The position numbers and the translations under genes are program-made. Of a DNA stretch of 64,000 nt, positions 24,954 through 32,014 are shown in pieces; positions within the stretch are counted from its first letter, which is position 1; the number at the start of each line of letters is the position of its first letter. The DNA lies in assembly GCF_001898315.1 (NCBI RefSeq), contig NZ_MKTQ01000026.1, positions 1-64,000 on the forward strand. Direction: 5' to 3'. Origin of the DNA: Microbacterium sp. 70-16 (GTDB taxonomy: Bacteria; Actinomycetota; Actinomycetes; Actinomycetales; Microbacteriaceae). The notes under the pieces were generated by a model. The model was given only the letters and a program-made list of their open reading frames with translations. It ran no database searches and was not told the DNA's origin.

Positions 24954-26111
24954 ATGGATGCAACGACCGGCGCTGGGGACCTGCTCCAACTTCTACGCGA
25001 CGGTCGCCCACGGACGAGGTCCGATCTCGTGAAAGAGACCGGGCTTGCCCGCACAAGCGTGGTCAATCGGCTCGGAGCGCTGACATCAGCTGGCCTGGTT
25101 GCGCACGCGGGGACGACGCAGACTTCGGGAGGGCGCCCCGCCGGGCGCTTCATCTTCGAGCAGACTTCGCGCGTTACCATCGGCGTAGATCTCGGAGCGA
25201 CCCACGGCTCAGTCGGCGTGCTCGACCTCTCGGGCAGAATCCTCCGGCAAGAGGATCGCAGGCTGGACATCGCGGAGGGCCCCGAAGCGACCCTTCGATG
25301 GGTGAACGACACAGCCGTACGATTGCTCGTCCAAACTGGCTATGACCAGTCACGGCTTCTTGGCATTGGGGTTGGCGTCCCTGGGCCGGTGGAACACGCG
25401 ACGGGTCGCCCTATCCGGCCACCGATCATGCCCGGTTGGGACGGCTTCGACATCCCGAACTTCATCCGTTCGCAGTTGGACACGCCGGTCTTCGTCGATA
25501 ACGACGTGAATCTCTTAGCCCTAGGCGAGCACTCCTCTCAATGGCCGGATACCGATGACCTGCTGTTCATCAAGGTCTCAACGGGCATTGGGGCGGGGAT
25601 CATCGCCGGCGGCGTGCTGCAACGCGGCTCTCGTGGATCAGCCGGGGATCTGGGTCATGTCCAGGTTCCGGGCGCGTCGGCTGATGGGCCCGATCTGGAG
25701 GCGACAGCCAGCATTCCCGCGATCGCGGCCGAACTCAGCTCGGGGGAGCGACTCCTTGAACCAAATCACGTCGTCGACCTCATCCGAACCGGAGACCCGG
25801 ACGCGATAGAAGCTGCACGCAACGCCGGGAGAGCGATCGGTGAGGTCACCGCAATGTGTGTGAGCCTCCTCAACCCCTCGGTCGTCGTGGTGGGCGGCCA
25901 GTTGGGCGCAAATGTGCAGGAGATCATCGCCGGTGTACGCGAGATCGTCTACCGGAGATCCATACCGCTGGCAACCCAGCATCTCAACATCGTGCCCGCC
26001 CGCGGCGGCACGGGCGCCGGAATTCGTGGGGCCGGTCTGATGGTCCTCAACGAGCGACTCAGCCCAGACGCGGTCGATAAACTTGTCGCCGGCTCGACTG
26101 AATCATCCTGA
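24954..26111 (+). CDS. ROK-family transcriptional regulator (NagC/XylR type)
   Basis: 385-residue repressor with an N-terminal winged helix (DLLQLLRDGRPRTRSDLVKE, then LARTSVVNRLGAL, about residues 8-47) and a C-terminal ROK sugar-binding domain: IGVDLGATHGSVGVLDLSG (ATP-site fold), GVPGPVEHATG, GAGIIAGG. The ROK zinc motif CxCGxxGC is absent; the corresponding region reads GDLGHVQVPGA. Thus it is a non-kinase regulator of the zinc-less kind. No ribosome site precedes ATG 24954, and TAAAGT ends 7 bases before it, so the message may be leaderless. Divergent from the operon at 24836, which it should control. Confidence 0.85.
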   Translation: MDATTGAGDLLQLLRDGRPRTRSDLVKETGLARTSVVNRLGALTSAGLVAHAGTTQTSGGRPAGRFIFEQTSRVTIGVDLGATHGSVGVLDLSGRILRQEDRRLDIAEGPEATLRWVNDTAVRLLVQTGYDQSRLLGIGVGVPGPVEHATGRPIRPPIMPGWDGFDIPNFIRSQLDTPVFVDNDVNLLALGEHSSQWPDTDDLLFIKVSTGIGAGIIAGGVLQRGSRGSAGDLGHVQVPGASADGPDLEATASIPAIAAELSSGERLLEPNHVVDLIRTGDPDAIEAARNAGRAIGEVTAMCVSLLNPSVVVVGGQLGANVQEIIAGVREIVYRRSIPLATQHLNIVPARGGTGAGIRGAGLMVLNERLSPDAVDKLVAGSTESS

Positions 26112-26252
26112 TCGCCAGCCCGTATCGCTCGGGCACGAATGGCGACGCCGCGAAAGTGCCCAGCGTGCTGGTCCTTCCCAAGCTCGCCGGCATCATGCCG
26201 GTGCTCTCGCTCTCGCTCCCGCGTGACGGCACCCGCATACTCGCGCTGAGCG

Positions 26253-26280
26253 CGGGGTCCGTGCCGCGACGCGGACCCCG
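26253..26280 (-). terminator. Hairpin after the small minus-strand gene
   Basis: cggggtccg (26253-26261) and cggaccccg (26272-26280) form a perfect 9-bp stem 5 bases beyond the stop of the 26285-26518 gene and could end it. It has no T-run. The 140 bases between the ROK gene stop (26111) and this hairpin hold no recognisable feature. Confidence 0.45.
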
Positions 26281-26284
26281 ACTC

Positions 26285-26518
26285 TCACTCGCCGCGCATG
26301 TCGATCGTCTTGGCCTTCCCGTCGAGTACATTCACCGAGAGGGTCACCGACGCGCCGATCGCCGCGTCGATGTCGTCGTCCGTGACACCGAGAGGAACAG
26401 CGGCGAGGCTCTTGTCGATGAACAGCTGCGAGGTCTGGATGTCAGCGAACTTGACCATGTCGAGGCCACCCTCATGGCCCGCCGCCTGCTGCTGCTTCTT
26501 GATCTTCTTGCCACCCAT
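26285..26518 (-). CDS. Small hypothetical protein, possibly a truncated gene
   Basis: 77 residues starting MGGKKIKKQQQAAGHEGG, then a well-structured part (FADIQTSQLFIDKSLAAVP, VTDDDIDAAIGASVTLSVNV). I do not recognise the family. The composition, with more Lys, Gln and Asn than neighbouring shadows, and a clean hairpin just past the stop argue that it is or was a real gene. Its first codon lies exactly where the response-regulator remnant on the other strand begins, so the 5' end may have been lost in the same recombination. No clear ribosome site is visible. Confidence 0.4.
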   Translation of the reverse strand: MGGKKIKKQQQAAGHEGGLDMVKFADIQTSQLFIDKSLAAVPLGVTDDDIDAAIGASVTLSVNVLDGKAKTIDMRGE

Positions 26519-26948
26519 CACGACGGCCGCGCGCGACGTCGACACCGTGCGCGAGGCGCGACTGCTGGGCGTCCGACATTACCTCGTCAAACCGTTCACG
26601 GTCGTCGACCTGCACCAGCGCATCGACGACATCGTGCAGGAGCGCGCGGCCGGGGCCGCCGCACCGCAGCGGCTCGCGCAGGGTGATGTGGATGCGGTGA
26701 TGCGCCCATCCACGCGCGCGGCGCTGCCGAAGGGACTGACCACCGAGACCCTCGCTCTGGTCGCGGGTGAACTCACCGCGCGACGAGAGGCATCCGCCGC
26801 CGACATCGCCGAGGCGATCGGGCTGTCCCGCGTGAGCTGCCGGCGGTACCTCGAGCACCTTGCGTCGACGGGCGCCGCCGAGAAGTCGCTCGACTACGCG
26901 ACCGCAGGCCGCCCCAGCACGCGCTACCGGGCACGCGGGTCGGCCTGA
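26517..26948 (+). pseudogene. C-terminal part of a CitB/DcuR-type response regulator
   Basis: 143 codons. They begin inside the receiver domain at ITTAARDVDTVREARLLGV, keep the conserved Lys in HYLVKPF, then the linker and the HTH (EASAADIAEAIGLSRVSCRR, YLEHLASTGAAEKSL) of the citrate/C4-dicarboxylate regulator group. About 85 residues are missing, including the phosphorylated Asp. There is no start codon or ribosome site at the new 5' end, and no partner histidine kinase is nearby. A remnant left by deletion. Confidence 0.72.
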
Positions 26949-27005
26949 CGCGCCGGCCGCCCCGCCTTAGAGCTCGCTTAGTCGCGCCTCCATAGCGTGC
27001 GAGCC

Positions 27006-28250
27006 GTGACGGAAACCATGACACTGCCCGGCGCCACGCGCCGGCGCGAAATGCTCAGCAAAGTACCCGAGATCACCCTCTGGTTCTGGATCATCAAGAT
27101 CCTCTGCACGACCGTCGGCGAGAGCTTCGCCGACTGGATCAACATGACCCTCGGGGTCGGCCTGGAGCTGACGTCGGTGCTGTTCACCGTCGTCCTCGCC
27201 GCGGTGCTGATCTGGCAGCTGTCGCTGCGGCGGTACGTGCCGTTCGTCTACTGGCTGACGGTCGTCGTCGTGAGCGTGACGGGCACCCTGTACACCGACA
27301 TCCTCACCGACGACCTCGGCGTGCCGCTCGCCGTCAGCACGACGGTGTTCGCGGTGATCCTCGCGGTCGTCTTCGGCATCTGGTGGCGCAGCCAGCGGAC
27401 GCTCTCGATCCACAGCATCACCACGACGCCGCGCGAGCTGTTCTACTGGCTCGCGATCCTCGTGACGTTCGCGCTCGGCACCGCCGCCGGCGACTGGATC
27501 CTCGAGCTGACCGGATGGAGCCCGGGCATCTCGGTGCTGCTGCCCGCAGGGCTCATCGTCGCCGTCACGGTCGGGTGGCGCCTCGGCGCGAGCCCCGTCC
27601 TCTCGTTCTGGCTGGCGTACATCCTGACCCGCCCGCTCGGCGCGAACCTCGGCGACTGGATGGGCTTCCCGACCGATCAGGGCGGACTCGGCATCGGCGT
27701 CGGCTGGACGAGCATCATCTTCCTCGCGGCGATCCTCGCGACGGTCGTGTACCTCTCGGTCACGCGTGCGGATGTCCTCGAGACCGCACCCCGCGAGAAG
27801 CGCATCGGCGACCCGCGCCGCGAGCGCCTCATGCTCGGCTATCTCGGCGCCGTCGCGGTGCTCACTGTCGGCACGCTCACCTGGGCGGCCGCGCAGCCGC
27901 ACGATGTCGCCGCCGCGAGCGAAGAGGGGCCCGCCGTGGCTGCGACTCTCGCACCCGGGCATTCCGCGACCGAGAAGTTCCCGGCATCCGACGTCGCGGG
28001 CTTCCGGACGATCACGCAGGACACCCTCGACCTCGTCACGAGCGGCGATCAGGCGGGTGCTGTCGCCCGCGTGAAGGATCTCGAGAGGGCGTGGGATGCC
28101 GCGCAGTCGACCCTGCAGCCGCTCGATGACACCGGGTGGAACGTCCTCGACGGACAGATCGACCACGTGCTCACCGCCGTGCGCGCATCGACGCCGGATG
28201 CCACGGCGCAGGCCGACGCGCTGAACACGCTGCTCGCGTCGCTGCAGTAG
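27006..28250 (+). CDS. COG4705 uncharacterised membrane protein
   Basis: 414-residue integral membrane protein. The N-terminal block SKVPEITLWFWIIKILCTTV and TVGESFADWIN is the hallmark of this conserved family of unknown function, and a related block repeats later (FYWLAILVTFALGTAAGDWI). About nine to ten hydrophobic helices fill residues 20-295. The last 110 residues are soluble and Ala-rich, an addition not present in the family core. GTG 27006 is preceded by TAGCGT at the spacing of a leaderless start; GTG 26997 and ATG 27018 are alternatives. It lies beside two small secreted or membrane acidic proteins and a two-component system. Confidence 0.75.
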   Translation: MTETMTLPGATRRREMLSKVPEITLWFWIIKILCTTVGESFADWINMTLGVGLELTSVLFTVVLAAVLIWQLSLRRYVPFVYWLTVVVVSVTGTLYTDILTDDLGVPLAVSTTVFAVILAVVFGIWWRSQRTLSIHSITTTPRELFYWLAILVTFALGTAAGDWILELTGWSPGISVLLPAGLIVAVTVGWRLGASPVLSFWLAYILTRPLGANLGDWMGFPTDQGGLGIGVGWTSIIFLAAILATVVYLSVTRADVLETAPREKRIGDPRRERLMLGYLGAVAVLTVGTLTWAAAQPHDVAAASEEGPAVAATLAPGHSATEKFPASDVAGFRTITQDTLDLVTSGDQAGAVARVKDLERAWDAAQSTLQPLDDTGWNVLDGQIDHVLTAVRASTPDATAQADALNTLLASLQ

Positions 28251-28255
28251 CGGCG

Positions 28256-28408
28256 TCAGTACTCGGCATCCTCGTCGAGCTCGTCGGCGCCGTCATCCTC
28301 GGCGCCGACGAGCGTGATCAGCTCGATCGCCGCGACGAGGGCGGCCGCGAGCAGCAGCGCACCCTGACCGAACCTGCTGATCGTCTTCGCACCGGCGAAT
28401 GCAGTCAT
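28256..28408 (-). CDS. Small acidic single-span membrane protein (50 residues)
   Basis: A short reading frame starting MTAFAGAKTISRFGQGALLL, with one hydrophobic span of about 18 residues (ALLLAAALVAAIELITLV), then an acidic tail of about 17 residues in which nine are Asp or Glu. gaaggggg lies about 8 bases before the ATG on the minus strand, and the frame fills the gap between its neighbours exactly (stop 6 bases from the end of the COG4705 gene). The start, span and charged tail make a real gene likely. Function unknown. It is followed upstream by a separate terminated unit, so it has its own promoter. Confidence 0.6.
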   Translation of the reverse strand: MTAFAGAKTISRFGQGALLLAAALVAAIELITLVGAEDDGADELDEDAEY

Positions 28409-28491
28409 CTCCGCAACCCCCTTCTTCGTGTGGATGGTCTACCTGCAGTCTCTGCACCGCGCGCTAAGAACCTGCACAGGAAGCGGCACAG

Positions 28492-28526
28492 AAAAAAGGC
28501 GGCCGGGCGAGAATGCCCCGGCCGCC
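28492..28526 (-). terminator. Strong Rho-independent terminator of the repeat-protein gene
   Basis: 10-bp G+C stem (28498-28507 with 28517-28526, ggcggccggg / cccggccgcc) followed on the minus strand by six Ts (28497-28492). It lies 15 bases after the stop at 28542. Confidence 0.88.
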
Positions 28527-28541
28527 CGCTGTCGCCGTGCG

Positions 28542-28871
28542 TCAGTTGCCGTCGTCGTTCGTCTCGACGTCGGTGTCGGCGGCGCCGTTGTCGTCGTTCG
28601 TCTCGACGTCGGTGTCGGCGGCGCCGTTGTCGTCCGCCGTCTCGGCATCCGTGTCGGCCGCGCCCGTGTCGTCGTTCGTCTCGGTGTCGGCCGCCCCGTT
28701 GTCATCCGCCGTCTCGGCGTCGGTGCCGGTCGTCGACGTCACGGTCGTGTCGGCGGGCGCCGGCGTCGCCGCGTTCGCGGGAAGCGCGAGCGCGAGCCCG
28801 CCCAGCCCGAGTGCGAGCGCCGCGGCACCTCCGCCGACGGTCGCGATCAGGGTCTTCTTGTGCACTGCCAC
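28542..28871 (-). CDS. Secreted acidic Asp/Thr/Asn repeat protein
   Basis: 109 residues. A basic start (MAVHKKTLIATVG) leads into a hydrophobic core and a signal peptidase site near LALPANA, so it is exported. The mature part is almost all Asp, Asn, Thr, Ala and Glu in tandem units of 11-13 residues such as NGAADTDVETNDD. There is no lipobox or sortase signal, so it would be a free, highly acidic secreted peptide that could bind calcium or other cations. GTG 28871 is chosen as ggag lies 7 bases upstream. It is divergent from the two-component system at 29016 and ends in its own strong terminator. Confidence 0.72.
   Translation of the reverse strand: MAVHKKTLIATVGGGAAALALGLGGLALALPANAATPAPADTTVTSTTGTDAETADDNGAADTETNDDTGAADTDAETADDNGAADTDVETNDDNGAADTDVETNDDGN
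28551..28700. repeat. 39-bp tandem repeats coding the acidic repeat region
   Basis: 28551-28589 and 28590-28628 are identical 39-base units. 28629-28667 is a diverged third copy, and 28668-28700 a 33-base version. The identity of the first two shows recent duplication, and copy number probably varies between strains. Confidence 0.88.
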
Positions 28872-29015
28872 GATGGTTCTCCATTTCCGCGGACTCCACG
28901 CCCGCACTCCTCGACCTTCGCAATCGCGCTATAAGCAACCGCGAAGAATTGCGCGGCGGAGTCGAGGGCGCGATTCTTAGAGGAATCTCAGTGCGTTCTG
29001 GCGAGAGTGGGCCCC

Positions 29016-29681
29016 ATGATCGATGCGCGACCGCGTCTGCTGCTGGCCGAAGACGACCCACAGCTCGGGCCGCTGATGGTGCGGGTGCTCGACGAGGTGT
29101 ACGACGTGACTCTCCTCGCGGACGGAGCGGCGGCGCTCGACGCCGCTCTCGAGGCATACTTCGACGTGCTCATCATCGACCGGCGGCTCCCGGGCATCGA
29201 CGGGGTCTCGATCGTCGAGACACTGCGACGCAGCGGCGTGACGACGCCGACCCTCATCCTGACGGCGCTCGGCACCGTGCAAGACAAGGTGCGGGGGCTG
29301 GATGCCGGTGCCAACGACTACCTCGTCAAGCCGTTCGAGTTCGACGAACTGTTCGCGCGGCTGCGCGCGATCCGCCGCGTCAGCGACGGCGAAGGGCCGT
29401 TCGTGCGGCTCGGCCCGTGGGAGTTCTACCCCGACTCGCGCACCGTCTACTCGCCGTACGACGGACGCACGATCCTCACCGAGCGCGAGTCGGACCTGCT
29501 GAAGCTGTTCGTCACGCATCCGCAGACCACCTTCGCGCGCAGCGAGATCCTGCGCGCCGTGTTCGAGGCGACCGACACCCCCGGCACCGTCGACACCTAC
29601 GTGCACTACCTGCGCCGCAAGACCGACCCCGACATCGTCACGACCGTGCGGGGCCGCGGCTACCGATTGGGCATGCTGTGA
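29016..29681 (+). CDS. OmpR-family response regulator
   Basis: 221-residue regulator. Receiver: acidic pair in LLAEDDPQLG near residue 12, phospho-acceptor Asp in LIIDRRLPG near 55, Thr/Ser in LILTALG, and Lys in YLVKPF near 106. C-terminal winged helix: LTERESDLLKLFVTH, YVHYLRRKTD, and VRGRGYRLG. ATG 29016 gives the typical short lead to the receiver. The kinase gene follows with a 4-base overlap. Divergent from the secreted acidic repeat protein gene, 107 bases apart, which is a likely target. Confidence 0.9.
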   Translation: MIDARPRLLLAEDDPQLGPLMVRVLDEVYDVTLLADGAAALDAALEAYFDVLIIDRRLPGIDGVSIVETLRRSGVTTPTLILTALGTVQDKVRGLDAGANDYLVKPFEFDELFARLRAIRRVSDGEGPFVRLGPWEFYPDSRTVYSPYDGRTILTERESDLLKLFVTHPQTTFARSEILRAVFEATDTPGTVDTYVHYLRRKTDPDIVTTVRGRGYRLGML

Positions 29682-30679
29682 CGCGCCGTCCACGTCAGTG
29701 GGATGCCGACGCGCTGCTGGTGCGCCGCACGGCCGTGCGGGTCGGCGTCTGGATCACCGTCGCCGTCTCGATCCTCGTCATCGTCGTGCTGATCGCGGCC
29801 TTCGTGCTCGTGTTCCAGCAGATCCCGCTCGTCGATCTCTTCGACCCGAACCGCCACGAACGGACCGTCGACATCGGCGGCCTCGACATCCTCATCGGCG
29901 GCCTCATCCTCGGCCTGCTCGCGGTCGCGCTCGCGGGAATCCTCGGCATCCTCGCGACGCGCCGCGCCGTCGCGCCGCTCGTCGACGCGCTCGCACGCCA
30001 GCGCCGCTTCGTCGCCGACGCGTCGCACGAGCTGCGCACGCCCCTCGCGATCCTCGACACGCGCCTGCAGGTGCTCGAGCGCGGCATGGCACCCGACGAC
30101 CCGAATCAGACGCTCGTGAAAGAGCTGCGCGACGACAGCCGCAACGTCGTCGGCATCGTCAACGACCTGCTCGATGCTGTCGACGTCACCACGATCGGCG
30201 CCGCTGCGCCCGTTCTCGTCGCCCCGGTGGTCGCGCGCGCCGTGGCCTCCATGCGCATGCGCGCCGACGAGCGCGGCGTCGTTCTCACGGCCGATCGGAT
30301 GCCCGAGGATGCCGCAGCCCTCATCCCCGAGACGAGCCTGCACCGCGCCCTCGTCGCGCTCATCGACAACGCGATCAAGCACACCCCGGCGGGCGGATCC
30401 GTGCGTGTCGAAGCCACGGGCGAGCGAGGCCGGGTCGCGATCTCTGTCGCGGACGAGGGCTCAGGAATCCGAGGCATCCGCCCCGATCAGGTCTTCGACC
30501 GGTTCGCGCGGTCATCCGACGCGGTCGACGGCGGCGGCACGGCGAGCACAGGTTTCGGCATCGGGCTGAGCCTCGTGCAAGACACCGTCGGGCGCTTCGG
30601 CGGCTCGGTCGAGGTGACGAGCACCTCAGCGGCGGGCACGACGATGACGCTGCGGTTGCCGGCCCCGCGGCGGGCGTGA
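29678..30679 (+). CDS. Sensor histidine kinase
   Basis: 333-residue kinase with two membrane helices (about residues 18-45 and 65-90) enclosing only about 20 external residues (VDLFDPNRHERTVDIGG). It therefore has almost no extracellular sensor and may sense within the membrane or through a partner. HisKA box FVADASHELRTPL has the phospho-His near residue 118. The ATPase domain shows N-box ALIDNAIKHTP, G1 DEGSGI and G2 GFGIGLSLV. GTG overlaps the regulator stop. Its own stop codon lies inside the left arm of a palindromic repeat (30675-30743). Confidence 0.9.
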   Translation: MTRRPRQWDADALLVRRTAVRVGVWITVAVSILVIVVLIAAFVLVFQQIPLVDLFDPNRHERTVDIGGLDILIGGLILGLLAVALAGILGILATRRAVAPLVDALARQRRFVADASHELRTPLAILDTRLQVLERGMAPDDPNQTLVKELRDDSRNVVGIVNDLLDAVDVTTIGAAAPVLVAPVVARAVASMRMRADERGVVLTADRMPEDAAALIPETSLHRALVALIDNAIKHTPAGGSVRVEATGERGRVAISVADEGSGIRGIRPDQVFDRFARSSDAVDGGGTASTGFGIGLSLVQDTVGRFGGSVEVTSTSAAGTTMTLRLPAPRRA

Positions 30680-30743
30680 GAAACCACTTCCTGCGTGAGA
30701 AACCACGGAGCGCGCGTTTCTCGCGCAGATGTGGTTTCTCGCG
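30675..30743. repeat. REP-like palindromic element, family A, copy 1
   Basis: Left arm 30675-30703 and right arm 30716-30743 are long imperfect reverse complements that share gagaaaccac, then ctgcgNgagaaac. The same sequence occurs once more at 43403-43463. It lies between convergent genes and overlaps the histidine kinase stop, so it may also serve as a two-way terminator. Confidence 0.8.
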
Positions 30744-30788
30744 GGGTGAGCGCGCGGCGCGGGCCGGGGCGCCGCGCACGGCGGCGCC

Positions 30789-31418
30789 TCACCAGTTCGA
30801 GACGTACTCCGACACAGGCTGGCGGCGCGACTGCTCGATCAGCGGCAGCGCGCGGTCGACGGCCTGCTCGACGCGGGCGCGCACGGCGCCATCGCGCAGC
30901 GCAGCGCCGTCGAAGTCGGCGGTGCTGGCGTAGACGCCGACGGGCAGCGTGAGCGCCTGGAAGAACGCGAACAGCGGCCGCAGCTGGTGCTCGATGATCA
31001 GCGCGTGCCGCTCGCCGCCGCCCGTCGCGGCCAGCAGTACGGGCTTGCCGACGAGGGCGTACTGTCCGACGAAGTCGAACAAGTGCTTGAACAGGCCGGT
31101 GAAGGATGCCCGATAGACGGGCGTCGCGACGACGAGCAGGTCGGCCTGCTCGATCGCCTGCAGCGCCTCTTCGACCTCGGCCGGGAGCTCGTCGCGGCTG
31201 AGCGCGCCGGCGAGCGCCGTGCCGATCTGCGCGATCGCGATCAGCCGCGTCTCGACGACGCCACGCCGACCGACAGAGTCCAAGATGGCCTCGACGAGGC
31301 TCGTGGTCTTGCTCGGATCGTGCAACGAGCCCGACACGCCGACCACCCGCAGCGGCCTGCCCTCGGCGACGACGGCATCACCAGAGCGGAGCGGAGCGAG
31401 GATCGGAGTCGAGGTCAT
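30789..31418 (-). CDS. NADPH-dependent FMN reductase (MsuE/SsuE-like)
   Basis: 209-residue flavodoxin-fold reductase supplying FMNH2 to two-component monooxygenases. VVGVSGSLHDPSKTTSLVEAI is the FMN-phosphate loop near residue 25, and VVATPVYRASFTGLFKHLFD the conserved middle motif of the SsuE/MsuE group. It is the reductase partner expected for the SsuD and acyl-CoA-dehydrogenase-like monooxygenases encoded at 39637-41975, although it is transcribed separately. It is divergent from the AhpD-like gene, with an inverted repeat in between. Confidence 0.83.
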   Translation of the reverse strand: MTSTPILAPLRSGDAVVAEGRPLRVVGVSGSLHDPSKTTSLVEAILDSVGRRGVVETRLIAIAQIGTALAGALSRDELPAEVEEALQAIEQADLLVVATPVYRASFTGLFKHLFDFVGQYALVGKPVLLAATGGGERHALIIEHQLRPLFAFFQALTLPVGVYASTADFDGAALRDGAVRARVEQAVDRALPLIEQSRRQPVSEYVSNW

Positions 31419-31466
31419 GAGGCGACGTTAGACGCAGGCGTCGGGCCGTGTCGCGCGGGCTGTGAC

Positions 31467-31496
31467 ACGCGGCGTCACGCACGCGTCACGCCGCGT
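31467..31496. promoter_or_regulatory. Inverted repeat in the reductase/AhpD divergent region
   Basis: acgcggcgt (31467-31475) and acgccgcgt (31488-31496) form a perfect 9-base inverted repeat with a 12-base spacer, in the 188 bases between the two divergent starts. gtcac occurs repeatedly around it. A TAGCGT box (31529-31534) toward the AhpD-like gene follows. Probably a regulator site controlling both genes; the regulator is unknown. Confidence 0.42.
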
Positions 31497-31606
31497 AATG
31501 CACGGCCCGTGCCGCTCGCGCACACACCTAGCGTGGATGCCACGGGCGCAGATCGCAGCGCCCGGCGAGCGGGCCCGCACGTGCCCAGGCAAGGCAGATC
31601 ACCGCA

Positions 31607-31960
31607 ATGAGCGACTTCTTCGACCGCGAGGGTGACCGCGCATACAACCGCGTCTACAAGGCGGAGACCCCCGACATCCTCAAGACCTGGGTCGACTTCG
31701 ATTCCGCCGTGTTCGCCGCGGAGGGGCGCGAGATCCCGCTCAAGTACCGCGAGCTCATCGCGCTCGCGGTCGGGCTCACGACCCAGTGCACCTACTGCAT
31801 CGACGCGCACGCGCAGAAGGCCGTCAAGGCCGGCGCGAGCGAAGCCGAGCTCGCCGAGACCGCGTGGGTGGCGACCGCGATCCGCGCGGGTGGCGGCTTC
31901 GCGCACGGGCGCCTCGCGTTCAAGCTCGCCCAGGATGCCGTGCCCGGCCACACCCACTGA
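31607..31960 (+). CDS. Carboxymuconolactone decarboxylase/AhpD-like protein
   Basis: 117-residue all-helical protein. The motif CTYCIDAHAQKA near residue 64 has the CxxC and His of AhpD-type peroxidase reductants. LIALAVGLTTQ is the family helix. Likely a thiol-dependent reductase or peroxidase in antioxidant or sulfur chemistry; a true decarboxylase role is unlikely since these lack the CxxC pair. It lies inside the organosulfur block, next to the FMN reductase that makes reactive reduced flavin. Ribosome site weak. Confidence 0.8.
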   Translation: MSDFFDREGDRAYNRVYKAETPDILKTWVDFDSAVFAAEGREIPLKYRELIALAVGLTTQCTYCIDAHAQKAVKAGASEAELAETAWVATAIRAGGGFAHGRLAFKLAQDAVPGHTH

Positions 31961-32014
31961 CGCGAACGCCCGGGGCACGCCCCAGTAAGCCCAGGGCACA
32001 CCCGGCATCCGCCG

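Noticed and set aside
26112..26284. Possible gene between the ROK regulator and the small minus-strand gene
   Set aside because: Frames are short, without ribosome sites or motifs; only a hairpin is supported.
28551..28700. Regular 39-base repeats considered as a CRISPR array
   Set aside because: The units are contiguous with no spacers and are in frame within a secreted repeat protein gene. No cas genes are present.
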